Shown: positions 25,151 through 34,561 of the stretch, in pieces
Position numbering within the stretch: the stretch's first letter is position 1
Layout: every line of letters begins with the position of its first letter
Source: Culturomica massiliensis
Lineage (GTDB): Bacteria; Bacteroidota; Bacteroidia; Bacteroidales; Marinifilaceae
Reading direction: 5' to 3'
DNA: 64,000 nucleotides
NCBI RefSeq assembly: GCF_900091655.1
Contig: NZ_LT594621.1
Span: forward strand, 930,001 to 994,000
Program-made: the position numbers and the translations under genes
Notes under the pieces: generated by a model
Seen by the model: only the letters and a program-made list of their open reading frames with translations
The model's database searches: none
Told to the model about the DNA's origin: nothing

Positions 25151-26311
25151 GTGTCTCTCAAAAGAAATCTGATCGCCTTATATCTGATAAAGGTTTCCAA
25201 ATGGTTTACCTTGGTCATGCCTGTCATCGTACTTTTCTACGAAGAAAACGGCCTGAATCTAAAAGATATATTTCTTTTGAAGAGCGTGTATTCCATTGCA
25301 GTCGTCGCTTTCGAAATTCCGGCCGGTTACCTGGCCGATGCCTGGGGACGCCGGAATACTTTGATTTTAGGTTGTACGTTAGCTTTCGGGGGCTTTCTTT
25401 GTTATTCTTTTTCCTACACCTTAGGAGCTTTCTTTTTAGCTGAAGTGCTGTTAGGAACGGGACAAAGCATGGTTTCAGGGGCTGATTCGGCCCTGCTGTA
25501 CGACACCATGCTCGGCAATCGGCGGGAAGACGAATACCTCAAATACGAAGGAAAAGTTACTATGATCGGGAATTTTTCAGAAGCCGGTGCGGGTTTGGTC
25601 AGTGGCTTTCTGGCAGCTTATTCTCTCCGTCTCCCTTTCTATTGCCAGACACTTATTGCTTTTATCGGAATACCGGCAGCCCTGATGTTAAAAGATTATT
25701 CCACCCGGGTCAAAGTAACCAATCCGGTTGCCAATATTTTACACATTATCCGTTATTCCCTGATCACCAATAAAAACCTGTGTTACGATATCATGTTCTC
25801 CGGAATCATCGGTGCCGCAACCCTGACAATGGCCTGGTTCGTTCAACCGATACTGATGGCCATCGATACGCCGACCACACTATACGGTATTATATGGACC
25901 GTCTTAAACATGACAGTAGGAATAGCTGCTTTATATTCCGATAAATTAAACCGATTATTGGGAGAGAACCGGACCTATCTGTTGATTTTGATATTCATCT
26001 CCGGCGGTTACCTCCTGGTAGCTTATAATATCAGTTATTTCGGTCTGTTCCTGCTTTTTCTCTTCTACATCGTCAGAGGCTTTGCCACTCCCATCCTGAA
26101 AGGCTATATCAACAAGCAGACTTTCTCAGAAATGCGGGCGACGGTACTTTCCATTCGTAATTTCATCATTCGCTTATTGTTTGCTGCAATGGCCCCTTTT
26201 ATCGGATGGCTCAGCGATGCCTATTCCCTCTCCGCGGCATTACAAGTGACAGCACTGATTATCTTTATTCCGGGACTGGTATTTTTACTTTTACAATGGA
26301 AAAAACATTAA
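25151..26311 (+). CDS. MFS transporter
   Basis: A 386-residue major facilitator with about 12 hydrophobic segments. The loop between helices 2 and 3 has GYLADAWGRRNTLILG, the family GxLaDrxGrr motif. The start is GTG, as no in-frame ATG is seen between the promoter and the family N-terminus. Sequence style resembles multidrug or tetracycline-type exporters of Bacteroidetes, but the substrate is unknown. Monocistronic, in plus orientation between the minus-strand ptb and DUF418 genes. Confidence 0.85.
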   Translation: MSLKRNLIALYLIKVSKWFTLVMPVIVLFYEENGLNLKDIFLLKSVYSIAVVAFEIPAGYLADAWGRRNTLILGCTLAFGGFLCYSFSYTLGAFFLAEVLLGTGQSMVSGADSALLYDTMLGNRREDEYLKYEGKVTMIGNFSEAGAGLVSGFLAAYSLRLPFYCQTLIAFIGIPAALMLKDYSTRVKVTNPVANILHIIRYSLITNKNLCYDIMFSGIIGAATLTMAWFVQPILMAIDTPTTLYGIIWTVLNMTVGIAALYSDKLNRLLGENRTYLLILIFISGGYLLVAYNISYFGLFLLFLFYIVRGFATPILKGYINKQTFSEMRATVLSIRNFIIRLLFAAMAPFIGWLSDAYSLSAALQVTALIIFIPGLVFLLLQWKKH

Positions 26312-26397
26312 AAGGATTAAACAAACAACCGTTACTCCAATTTGCGGCTAACTAGCACGACGAGGAGTATTTTCCACATACAGTCACTCCGGATTTC

Positions 26398-27666
26398 TTA
26401 TTTACTTCTTGAATACAGCCATGTCCATTTATGCCAGATAGCTTCCAACGGCCCTTGTTTATGCCTGTTCAACCACCATTTGCAAAATTGTACCTGTAAA
26501 ACAAACAAAATAAGACCGATAAATAAACTGAAAGTATATCCGCAATAAGGGGCAAGATAAAGTCCGAAAGGAAAATAAACAAAGGCTCCCAACAGGGATT
26601 GTGTAATGTAATTGGTAAGACTCATTTTACCATAAAAACACAAACCCGAAACGGTTTTACGAAATTTTTCATTCTGATAAAGCAATACAAAAGAGGCGAT
26701 CAACACAAAGGTAAATGCCAACTTCTGCCACATATCGAATGCCGTTCCAACGGTTTGCTGTATCGATGTGTTATTTTCCATAACCACTTCTTTCAACTGG
26801 TATAACGGTGCGAAAAAAACGGCACCGATGATAAGCACTTTTATCCAAAAACGGATATTTTTTTCACCGTTTATAAAAAGTTGTTTCCTGCCGATGTAGA
26901 AACCCAGCAAAAACAGTCCGGCAGTCTGCAAAATACGCCCCGCTCCTACAGCCCATAACAAACTGGCTTTTTGCCCTAACGTAATATTACCCCAAATAAA
27001 TTTACAAAAATTTCCGGATTTAGTATATTCTGCAACTTCTCCATACATCGCTCCTACGCCCAGATCAGGCATCTTATAATCCGGATTGATAAGGCCGGCT
27101 ACATAATGATACCATTCAACAGGCTGTAACAAAAAAATTACCGCAGTAATCAATACAGCCTTATCACTCCAATTGCGAGTCAGAAACAATACGATTCCGA
27201 CAACAGCAAACAGCAGCAATACGTCGCCTGCTGGAAAGAAAGCTGCATTCAATGTGGCGAATCCCACCAATAATACCAATCTCCATAAAAAACGATATCC
27301 GAAATCTTTCCCTCTTTTCCTTTGATTATCGCATTGGATATAAAATGTAAATCCGAATAATAATGCAAAAATAGCATAAGCCTTACCGGCAAATAAAGAA
27401 AATATGATATGAAAGACACCTTGATCCAAAACGCTCAACCAGGCGGGCGCAGCAGTCGGATAAACGGGAAAAATAAAATGTTCCAGGTTATGCACTAAAA
27501 TAATAGCCATTACAGCAAATCCCCGCAAGGCGTCCACAACTTCAATACGGGCTGTTTTCTTTACAGATTGTTCCATCTCTATCCGAACAATATCCTCCTT
27601 TTGCAGTATTATCGGATCAGGATTACTTTTTTCCCATTTTTCCGATACGACATATTTTTGCTCCAT
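26398..27666 (-). CDS. DUF418 (YeiB-like) membrane protein
   Basis: A 422-residue integral membrane protein. The N-terminal RIEVVDALRGFAVMAIILVHNLEHF and SLFAGKAYAIFALLFGFTFYIQ segments are hallmarks of the DUF418/YeiB family, and the C-terminal DUF418 part has FYGKMSLTNYITQSLLGAFVYFPFGL. The cytoplasmic N-terminus is longer than usual; a start at MEQSVKKTARIEV (27576) is equally possible. Function is unknown; YeiB-type proteins are thought to be acyltransferase-related. It lies 20 bases downstream of the decayed alkylation repair gene. Confidence 0.85.
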   Translation of the reverse strand: MEQKYVVSEKWEKSNPDPIILQKEDIVRIEMEQSVKKTARIEVVDALRGFAVMAIILVHNLEHFIFPVYPTAAPAWLSVLDQGVFHIIFSLFAGKAYAIFALLFGFTFYIQCDNQRKRGKDFGYRFLWRLVLLVGFATLNAAFFPAGDVLLLFAVVGIVLFLTRNWSDKAVLITAVIFLLQPVEWYHYVAGLINPDYKMPDLGVGAMYGEVAEYTKSGNFCKFIWGNITLGQKASLLWAVGAGRILQTAGLFLLGFYIGRKQLFINGEKNIRFWIKVLIIGAVFFAPLYQLKEVVMENNTSIQQTVGTAFDMWQKLAFTFVLIASFVLLYQNEKFRKTVSGLCFYGKMSLTNYITQSLLGAFVYFPFGLYLAPYCGYTFSLFIGLILFVLQVQFCKWWLNRHKQGPLEAIWHKWTWLYSRSK

Positions 27667-27686
27667 AAGTATCTTTTCCTTGAAAA

Positions 27687-28490
27687 CTATTTGACAATCG
27701 TTCTTAAAGCTCTTTTAATGATATATTGTGTTTCTTTTGTGTCACTTTCTTTCTCCCAATGTTTACAAAGTTCTCCGACAAATTCAGGTCGTGTCTTGCT
27801 TGCGTCATTCAACCAATTTCCGACACTATTCTGAACATATCTGGAGGTGTCGGATTTCAATGGTTCCAATATAGGCAATCCCAATTCCGGATTTTGTTTC
27901 AGGATTTCAATATGTTCGCACCACACCCCCCGCGGTCTGGTTACTTCGCTTGCAAACCGCCTTATATTTTCATCACCGTCTGTTGCTCATACCGATAATA
28001 TTGCAATACTTTCGGGCAAATTTTGTACGATAGTTTTTCTCACATCAACCCAAGCATATTCCCTGACATTAAAATGTCTGTCGGCAGCAAATGGCCTTAT
28101 TGCCTAAAGCATTTGCTGTACACTCAATTCTGTATTTTTTCCTATAATGTAAGTTGCCCAACATCTGACGATATCTGAGCGGTGTCTTGAAATAGTAAAT
28201 AAAAGATCACTGTCATGATGAGCCCTTATCTGTTCATAAATCCCCATTGCAATTGTTTCATAAACCGTCTTGGGAGTTTGTTTTTCCAGCTTGTCCAGTC
28301 GTTTCAAAATCGGTTCCAGGTATTTTTTTCTACCGCATTGCATTAATAAGTTTTCAAGCAAAATTTTCCGATCAACACCCAAAAACTCCACCAGATTAGC
28401 AGATTCTATTTCACCACGGTTCAGTTGTTCCAAAATAGTTGCAGGTATCTCTTTGATTGATCTTGATCCTTTTCTTTTAATTTCAATCAT
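27687..28490 (-). pseudogene. DNA alkylation repair (HEAT-like) gene with two in-frame stops
   Basis: A single minus-strand frame encodes an AlkD-like, HEAT-repeat protein but is broken by TAG at 28106-28104 and TGA at 27989-27987, 39 codons apart and in the same frame. Read through, it gives MIEIKRKGSRSIKEIP... QQML-stop-AIRPFAADRHFNVREYAW... LSV-stop-ATDGDENIRRFASEVTRPRGVWCEHI... NWLNDASKTRPEFVGEL. The TGA probably replaces a Trp codon (TGG). No frameshift is needed, so decay looks recent. Family proteins excise alkylated bases without flipping them. Confidence 0.85.
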
Positions 28491-28588
28491 TTATTAAATG
28501 TTTTATATCTATAATTCACTATTTTATAATTCCGTATAAACGATATTCCGCTCCTTTTCCTTATACAAATAAAGAATCATCCTGATAA

Positions 28589-28876
28589 TTACAGATCATA
28601 ACAAACCATTCTTAAATAAGTGACAAATAAAGCCAAAAGAAACATACCTATATTTTTAAAGAACATTCCCCAATAGCAATTATCCCAAAAATAATGTGCC
28701 AGCAAATAGCTGAAAGTACTTACGCCTAAAAAAATGAGCACAGCAAAAAGTATCCAATATTCAACACCGGCAGCTATCAGTCCAGCACACATTTTATTGA
28801 CCGCCCACCACATCAGAACATGATACAAAGCAAAGTTCAACAGATAAAAAATAGCCTTCCCAAGTGTTTTCATCAT
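28589..28876 (-). CDS. Small integral membrane protein, unknown
   Basis: 95 residues with three clear hydrophobic helices (about 8-28, 40-62, 72-92), aromatic-rich (HVLMWWAVNKMC, AHYFWDNCYWGMFF). No family is recognised. It starts MMKTLGKAIFY and lies alone in an AT-rich stretch with no close same-strand partner. Length and hydrophobic pattern favour a real gene, but the evidence is only compositional. Confidence 0.55.
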   Translation of the reverse strand: MMKTLGKAIFYLLNFALYHVLMWWAVNKMCAGLIAAGVEYWILFAVLIFLGVSTFSYLLAHYFWDNCYWGMFFKNIGMFLLALFVTYLRMVCYDL

Positions 28877-29188
28877 TATAATTTTAACATATTTATGTGT
28901 ATCTTTCCGAATCTCTTTCGTTCGTTATTCACATACATCATTTTTCACGTGGCTATAAATGTAGGAAATTAATCTGAATGCTGAAAAGACTTAATTTTGA
29001 ATTATTGCAAGCCTGCCAAAAAAGAAAATTACCGATACAAGTTATAACCATTTATTTTATTATTCCAACGAATACAAATAACAAAATAGTAGCAGAACAA
29101 ATGTATTTTTTAACTAAATAAAAAAATAGGAGAACTAACTGAAATCGAAGCAAATAAATACAAAACACTATATATCAAAATTTTATAC
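28877..29188. other. AT-rich intergenic region
   Basis: No gene, hairpin or recognisable promoter was identified in these 312 bases between the small membrane protein and the SBF transporter, both on the minus strand. Confidence 0.5.
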
Positions 29189-30088
29189 TTATTGTTTTAT
29201 CTCACTCTTTCTCTTTTTCCACAATTGCCAACTATTAATTATATTTTGCCACAACACATAGGCAGCAGGTCCGACGGCTGCTGTCGGACAAAGATAAATC
29301 TGTGACATCCAAATCGCCAGAATGGTATTTTTCTGTCCCAATCCCTGACCGCCTGCAATCGTATTACCGTACTTTTTACCCATCCGGCGTCCCAGCCAAA
29401 ACTGGCAAATACAAACGCCCAATGCCAACAATGCCAGCAAAACTTCGTTGGCATAATGAGGATCGGGTTGCTCCAGCAAAAAGGTTACGGTACGGCCGGT
29501 TACAATCGTCAATGCCAACGACCACATATAAAAAGCCAATATCTGTACCGACAACAGCCACCTGTGAAAACGGGGTAACAAATATTGCACCAACCAGGCG
29601 CCGAACAACGGAAAAATCAATAAAGGAACAACCTGCCGTCCGATATATCCGAAAGACTCCCAGAAAGGCAACGTACTGTTCGTCCCCAAAAATGAAAAAA
29701 TGACAGGAGCTGCCAAAGCTACCGCGACATTACTCAAAAAGACAAAACCGGCCAGAAAAGCAACACTTCCTCCCAACATACCGGTAATAACGGCAGCTGC
29801 GGTAGCTGTAGGAGCTAAAATACATATCAGTATGCCTTGCGCAATCTCCCGATTAAAAGGGGATATTGCTCCATATACCAGCAAACTTCCACATAGTTGT
29901 ATCAGCAACAACCAGATGTGAAGGCGTGTGAATCTCATATGCTTCGGCGAAATCTTACAAAATGTCAGAAAAAGCATACAAAAAATCAAAGTCGGAGTCA
30001 TAAATGACAAAAGCCCGATATAAGAATGAAATAATGCTCCCGTTAGCATAGCTATCGGAAGCATCCAGTTTTTTAATGTTTGTATCAC
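29189..30088 (-). CDS. Bile acid:sodium symporter (BASS/SBF) family transporter
   Basis: A 299-residue protein with about nine to ten membrane helices. Family features are the APTATAAAVITGMLGGSVAFLAGFVFLSN segment (residues about 91-120) and the late AGGQGLGQKNTILAIWMSQIYLCPTAAVGPAAYVLWQN, corresponding to the crossover sodium-binding regions. Bacterial members carry bile acids, pantoate and other organic anions; the substrate here is unknown. It is the last gene of a PLPBP-DHOD-transglutaminase-SBF string, six bases after the transglutaminase gene. Confidence 0.88.
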   Translation of the reverse strand: MIQTLKNWMLPIAMLTGALFHSYIGLLSFMTPTLIFCMLFLTFCKISPKHMRFTRLHIWLLLIQLCGSLLVYGAISPFNREIAQGILICILAPTATAAAVITGMLGGSVAFLAGFVFLSNVAVALAAPVIFSFLGTNSTLPFWESFGYIGRQVVPLLIFPLFGAWLVQYLLPRFHRWLLSVQILAFYMWSLALTIVTGRTVTFLLEQPDPHYANEVLLALLALGVCICQFWLGRRMGKKYGNTIAGGQGLGQKNTILAIWMSQIYLCPTAAVGPAAYVLWQNIINSWQLWKKRKSEIKQ

Positions 30089-30094
30089 ACCGAA

Positions 30095-31282
30095 TTATTC
30101 CATATATAATCTTACTTCTACCGGATATTCGCCCACCTTTACGTCCACAACACTGTCCTTGCCCATAGTCGTCGTATACTTAAAGGTATACGTTTTATTC
30201 TTTTCCAGTAAAAACTCCAATACATCATTCATATCCTGTTCCGGGCCGGAAGTCCGGCCTCCTCCTACCTGCTCCTTACCGCAAAATACATCGACATTGG
30301 CAGCCACCCTGTCATCCGAATTTTCCGTACACTGCGCTGTTTTGAACATCATCAACTTTAAAGGGATATGATTACCGTCCCCTTTTACAGAAGTCAGGTA
30401 TTCCTTATACAGATTTACATAACGGTCTGTCACATTTTCCGCATTTACATAACGGATGCTCTCATCCCACACCAAAGGAAAATAAGTATCAGCAGGCTTA
30501 TAAGAAGAAGCATATATGGCATGTTGCGGATCCGCTTTATCAGCCTTGCCGGCATCGGCGAAAAACCAGGCTTTATTCAAGGCATTCGGGTAATACTCTG
30601 TAAAATACCATTGTCCGTTTATCCACACCTCACACCAATTGTGATTGCCCCGGTTGTCATGCCAATTAGGTGTGCCGGCAACACGGGCCGGAATACCTAC
30701 CGACCGGAAAGCATCGACCAGCAATATCGACAAACCACTGCAGGAAGCCATGCCCTGCCGCATCGATTCATAAGGACTTTGGTCCGGTTTTTCCCGTTTC
30801 GTATTATAATCCACTTTCAACTCATCCCGGATATTACGATTCACCGAATCGATGGCTTCCTCTATCGTTTCACAGGAAGCTACATATTGTAAAAAACGAC
30901 CGTAAAAATCAGCCCGCCATTCATCCCGCGTTTCATTCAGACAGGCATACGGCAGAACTTCATTGAAAAAGATGCTGTCGGGTAAAGTCCTGGTCCAGGG
31001 AAACTGCTCTTTGACCATGTAGGCATAATCAACATTATTCAGCAAAAAACCAGCCTTCAACGTCTTTAAATCCTGCTCGGGCATATAAGCAATCAGAAAT
31101 GCCATACCTTCTTTATAGCGGACATCGCAAGAGTCTATGGCTTTATTGAGTTCTATGACATTTTCCCCTGCCCGGGCAAATGCCTTATCCAACAATTTAT
31201 GATACTCTTGAGGTATATCCGGATATCTGTTTCCGGAACATCCGAAAATGCACACTACCCATAATAACATCCAATACTTCAT
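30095..31282 (-). CDS. Transglutaminase-like lipoprotein
   Basis: A 395-residue lipoprotein (lipobox CIFGC, Cys15) with a transglutaminase/protease-fold core. The catalytic pair appears as Cys181 in MASCSGLSILLVDAFRSVGIPARV and His214 in NHNWCEVWINGQWYFTEYYP. The acid is probably in the following FTEY/NALN region. The C-terminus from about 310 looks like a beta-sandwich (TYTFKYTTTMGKDSVVDVKVGEYPVEVRL). It may be a cysteine peptidase or cross-linking enzyme on the cell surface or in the periplasm. It is translationally close to the SBF transporter gene. Confidence 0.85.
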   Translation of the reverse strand: MKYWMLLWVVCIFGCSGNRYPDIPQEYHKLLDKAFARAGENVIELNKAIDSCDVRYKEGMAFLIAYMPEQDLKTLKAGFLLNNVDYAYMVKEQFPWTRTLPDSIFFNEVLPYACLNETRDEWRADFYGRFLQYVASCETIEEAIDSVNRNIRDELKVDYNTKREKPDQSPYESMRQGMASCSGLSILLVDAFRSVGIPARVAGTPNWHDNRGNHNWCEVWINGQWYFTEYYPNALNKAWFFADAGKADKADPQHAIYASSYKPADTYFPLVWDESIRYVNAENVTDRYVNLYKEYLTSVKGDGNHIPLKLMMFKTAQCTENSDDRVAANVDVFCGKEQVGGGRTSGPEQDMNDVLEFLLEKNKTYTFKYTTTMGKDSVVDVKVGEYPVEVRLYME

Positions 31283-31323
31283 AATCTTCTAAAATTAGGC
31301 CAATTATTCCTTTTCCTACAAAA

Positions 31324-32301
31324 CTATTCCCGGCTACTGAAATATTTCATAAACTGCGCCCTTTCGTAACGGGAAGCATTGTCTACTTCTGCATATGACA
31401 ACTTCCGACGGAAATCTTCAATGGTTTGATAAGACTTATCGACCATCCAGGAAGATAAAAAACGATTCATCACAGCCAATGAAGAAATACCGCTCTCATA
31501 CATTTCGGAACACACCTGTACCGTCGTCGCTCCGGCCAATAATAATTTAACAACCGCTTCTCCGCTGTGGACCCCCGTTGAAGCTGAAATCTGCAACAAC
31601 GGATCTTTTCCTGCCAATATTCCCGTCCAGCGCAAAGTTGTACGCAAATCCGTCGGCATACTGAATACAGAAGCCGCCCCGACTGTCTCATTTTCTATAT
31701 TAATGTCCGGTTCGTAAAAACGGTTGAAAAGAGTCACAGCATCAGCTCCGTATGCTTTTAATTTACTGATAAAAGCCGGCAGATTAGTGAAATAATGACT
31801 CAATTTCATAATCACCGGTATCTTTATCTGTGATTTGACATGCTTAACTATATTGAAATACATATTCTCAACATCTGTACTCTCAGCAAACTCATCCAAA
31901 GGTAAAATAAAAGCATTCAGTTCGATGGCATCTGCCCCGGCATTCTCAAGCTGACAGGCAAAATCCACCCATTCACCGTCCCTCACACAATTGATACTCG
32001 CAATAACCGGAATTTTCAATGTACTTTTGGCAGCTTTGATTAAACCGATATATTGATTCAGGGTATGTGCCCGCACATAGTTCCGGACATAATCTTCCTC
32101 TTCCGGATAACCGGCATCACTGATAGACTGGCTGGCTTCCTGCATAATCTGTTCTTCAAACACCGATTTCAATACCACCGCACCGACTCCGCACCGTTCC
32201 ATTTCCTGTAACTTTACAATATCGGAAGTCAATCCGCAACTTCCTGCAATGATCGGACTCTTCAATTCCAATCCGACGAAATTCACTTTTAAATTTGCCA
32301 T
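31324..32301 (-). CDS. Dihydroorotate dehydrogenase-like protein
   Basis: A 325-residue TIM-barrel FMN protein of the DHOD family: opens LKVNFVGLELKSPIIAGSCGLTSDIVKLQEMERCGVGAVVLKSVFEEQI, with later IPVIASINC, ADAIELNAFI, IPVIMKLSHYF and ADAVTLFNRFYEPDIN. This type is annotated as DHOD-like because the substrate loop differs from biosynthetic PyrD; the reaction is uncertain. It sits between PLPBP and a transglutaminase lipoprotein gene in a minus-strand operon. Confidence 0.88.
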   Translation of the reverse strand: MANLKVNFVGLELKSPIIAGSCGLTSDIVKLQEMERCGVGAVVLKSVFEEQIMQEASQSISDAGYPEEEDYVRNYVRAHTLNQYIGLIKAAKSTLKIPVIASINCVRDGEWVDFACQLENAGADAIELNAFILPLDEFAESTDVENMYFNIVKHVKSQIKIPVIMKLSHYFTNLPAFISKLKAYGADAVTLFNRFYEPDINIENETVGAASVFSMPTDLRTTLRWTGILAGKDPLLQISASTGVHSGEAVVKLLLAGATTVQVCSEMYESGISSLAVMNRFLSSWMVDKSYQTIEDFRRKLSYAEVDNASRYERAQFMKYFSSRE

Positions 32302-32333
32302 ATTTCTATTTTTATATTATTCTGTATTTTATT

Positions 32334-33017
32334 TCACTTATAAATACGACTGCCGAATATCGAACTCCCGATTCTAACCATAGTAGCCCCTTCTTCAACA
32401 GCTATGTTATAATCTTCAGACATTCCCATCGATATTTCTTTAAAATACGATTTATCGGTAAAAAACAGTACTTCCAATTTTTCAAATATTTGTTTAAGAT
32501 GGTGAAACTCTGCCCTTATTTGCTCCCGGTTGTCCGTATAAGTAGCAATCCCCATAACACCGACAATCCGGACATGATTCAATCCGGCATACTCTTCACT
32601 ATCCAAAATGTGCCGGGCTTCCTCAAACGATAAACCGGACTTCGTCATTTCCTCTGCAATGTGAAATTCCAACAGACAATCGATTATCCTACCATTCTTT
32701 TCCGCTTCCCGGTCGATCTTCTGTAACAATTTCAAACTATCCACCGAATGAATCAACCGAACAAAAGGAGCAATATATTTTACATTCTTTTCCTGCAACT
32801 GCCCGATCATGTGCCATTCGATATCCTGAGGAAGTTCACGAGATTTAACGGCCATTTCCTGAGGCCGGTTTTCACCAAAGACCCGTTGGCCCACCTCATA
32901 AGCTTGACGAATATCCTCCACCGGCTTGGTTTTCGAAACCGCAACCAACTTTACACCGGCAGGTAACTCCGACAATATTTCTTTTATACTGTTTTGTATA
33001 TCCATCATCCCAAACAA
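32334..33017 (-). CDS. PLP homeostasis protein (YggS/PLPBP family)
   Basis: A 227-residue protein, alanine racemase N-terminal fold, that binds PLP without known catalysis. Family motifs are VKLVAVSKTKPVEDIRQAYEVGQRVFGENRPQE (PLP lysine in VSK), EWHMIGQLQEKNVKYI, HSVDSL, SMGMSEDYNIAVEEGATMVRIGSSIFG. The start MFGMMDIQ could also be the later MMD or MD. It heads the operon PLPBP-DHOD-transglutaminase-SBF. Confidence 0.93.
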   Translation of the reverse strand: MFGMMDIQNSIKEILSELPAGVKLVAVSKTKPVEDIRQAYEVGQRVFGENRPQEMAVKSRELPQDIEWHMIGQLQEKNVKYIAPFVRLIHSVDSLKLLQKIDREAEKNGRIIDCLLEFHIAEEMTKSGLSFEEARHILDSEEYAGLNHVRIVGVMGIATYTDNREQIRAEFHHLKQIFEKLEVLFFTDKSYFKEISMGMSEDYNIAVEEGATMVRIGSSIFGSRIYK

Positions 33018-33357
33018 TAAGTATCGTTTATTCCAAAAACATTTTCCGGCTCTAAAAAATAGCTTTTACAAAATTAGGAATCTTTTTAACAAGCCCCAAT
33101 ATTTGACCCGGGTTTTTCTGGCTCCGCCGGCAACAAGAACCCTCTATCTTATAATACAGATTAACGGACCCCTGCTCATGAGTTATCATACCTCTTCTTT
33201 ATCTGAAATTAAAAATTTTAATTTTTAAATAACTTTGATCCCTAATCCGTCTTTAAAATCCAGAATATAAAACTCAAAATCAGAATAGCCTGCCGTCCTT
33301 TTTACTATTTAATAACAAAAGAATTTTAACTTTGCATCGTAAATCAAAACATTGTTT
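33018..33357. other. Intergenic region PLPBP / acyltransferase fragment
   Basis: No gene seen. TAACTTTG at 33327-33334 is a plausible plus-strand -7 element for the acyltransferase fragment. Confidence 0.5.
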
Positions 33358-33774
33358 ATGAATGCCCCGATTTCCTATCTGACTTCAAAACCTTACTATG
33401 AAATACTTGACGGATTACGGGGTGTAGCCGCATTATTGGTCGTATTGTTCCACTTTTTTGAAGCTCACGCCAGCAGACCAGCCGAACAACTTATCAATCA
33501 CGGTTATCTGGCTGTCGATTCCTTTTTCGTTCTCTCCGGTTTTGTTATTGGCTATGCATATGACGATCGTTGGCATAAAATGACTTTAGGAAATTTTTTC
33601 AAACGTCGCCTCATCCGGTTACATCCGATGGTTATTATGGGAATGTTTATCGGAACCGTGTTCTATTTTTTCGGTAGCAAAGCAATTCTGGCCTATGCTT
33701 GTCTAAAACTATATGACAACCCCGTCCGGCAATGGCTGCAAAAACGTTTTTTGACCAAAACCGTAAAACAATAA
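33358..33774 (+). pseudogene. Acyltransferase-3 family gene with internal in-frame deletion
   Basis: 138 residues. Residues 1-100 are the N-terminus of a membrane acyltransferase (YYEILDGLRGVAALLVVLFHFFEAHA, GYLAVDSFFVLSGFVIGYAYDDRW, FFKRRLIRLHPMVIMG). After GTVFYFFGS the sequence jumps to a typical C-terminal end, AILAYACLKLYDNPVRQWLQKRFL. About 230 middle residues of the family, several helices, seem to be missing without loss of frame. The ATG at 33358 is preferred to TTG at 33352. TAACTTTG at 33327 may still drive it. Probably inactive. Confidence 0.8.
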
Positions 33775-33796
33775 CCTTCCTAATTACCGATATACT

Positions 33797-34561
33797 ATGC
33801 CCAGATACTTTATCGAACTCGCATACAACGGCAGCAATTACCACGGTTGGCAAATCCAACCGGGAACCCCGACTGTACAGGAAGAACTGAATCGGGCATT
33901 AAGTATACTGTTGCGGGAAGATATCAATGTCGTCGGTGCAGGCCGTACAGACACAGGCGTACATGCTTCATTCTATGTCGCCCACTTCGACACCGCGGAT
34001 CCATTGACCGGCTTGGAGCAAATTGTTTATAAATTAAACCGGATCACGGGAAAAGCCATCGCGATCTATGATATATATATCGTAGAGTCCGGTATGCATG
34101 CCCGTTTTTCAGCTCTTTCCCGAACCTATAAATATTACATCGATAAACAAAAAGATCCGTTTACCTGCGATTTTGCCTGGAAAGTATACCCACTACCCGA
34201 CATCGGTAAAATGAATGAAGCTTGCCGGATATTATTTGAATATACCGACTTTACCAGTTTCTCTAAACTGCACACCGACGTCAAAACCAACGACTGTATC
34301 CTATACGAAGCCTATTGGGAAGACACGGGAAAACAACTGGTTTTTACCATCAAAGCCAATCGCTTTTTACGCAATATGGTACGTGCTGTCGTCGGTACCC
34401 TGCTCGAAATAGGACAAGGAAAAATGAATACAACGGAACTAAGGCAAATCATCGAATCGAAAAACCGGTGTAATGCAGGAACTTCCGTACCGGGAAATGC
34501 CCTTTTCCTTTATAATATCGAATACCCGGAAAACATCCGAGACCTAAAAAACAAAAGCTGA
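33797..34561 (+). CDS. truA: tRNA pseudouridine synthase A
   Basis: Makes pseudouridine at positions 38-40 of tRNA anticodon arms. The 254-residue protein has GWQIQPGTPTVQEELNRAL, the catalytic Asp in VVGAGRTDTGVHA, HARFSALSRTYKYYI, and FLRNMVRAVVGTLLEIGQGK. Its TGA overlaps the ATG of the next gene by one base (TGATG), so the DUF4105 gene is translationally coupled. Confidence 0.95.
   Translation: MPRYFIELAYNGSNYHGWQIQPGTPTVQEELNRALSILLREDINVVGAGRTDTGVHASFYVAHFDTADPLTGLEQIVYKLNRITGKAIAIYDIYIVESGMHARFSALSRTYKYYIDKQKDPFTCDFAWKVYPLPDIGKMNEACRILFEYTDFTSFSKLHTDVKTNDCILYEAYWEDTGKQLVFTIKANRFLRNMVRAVVGTLLEIGQGKMNTTELRQIIESKNRCNAGTSVPGNALFLYNIEYPENIRDLKNKS

Noticed and set aside
27987..28106. TAG and TGA in the alkylation repair gene as pyrrolysine or selenocysteine recoding
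   Set aside because: Two different stops, no SECIS-like hairpin seen after the TGA, and the TGA falls on a likely Trp; simple decay is sufficient.
29302..29703. 133-codon plus-strand frame inside the SBF transporter gene
   Set aside because: Antisense shadow; the minus-strand protein has clear family motifs.
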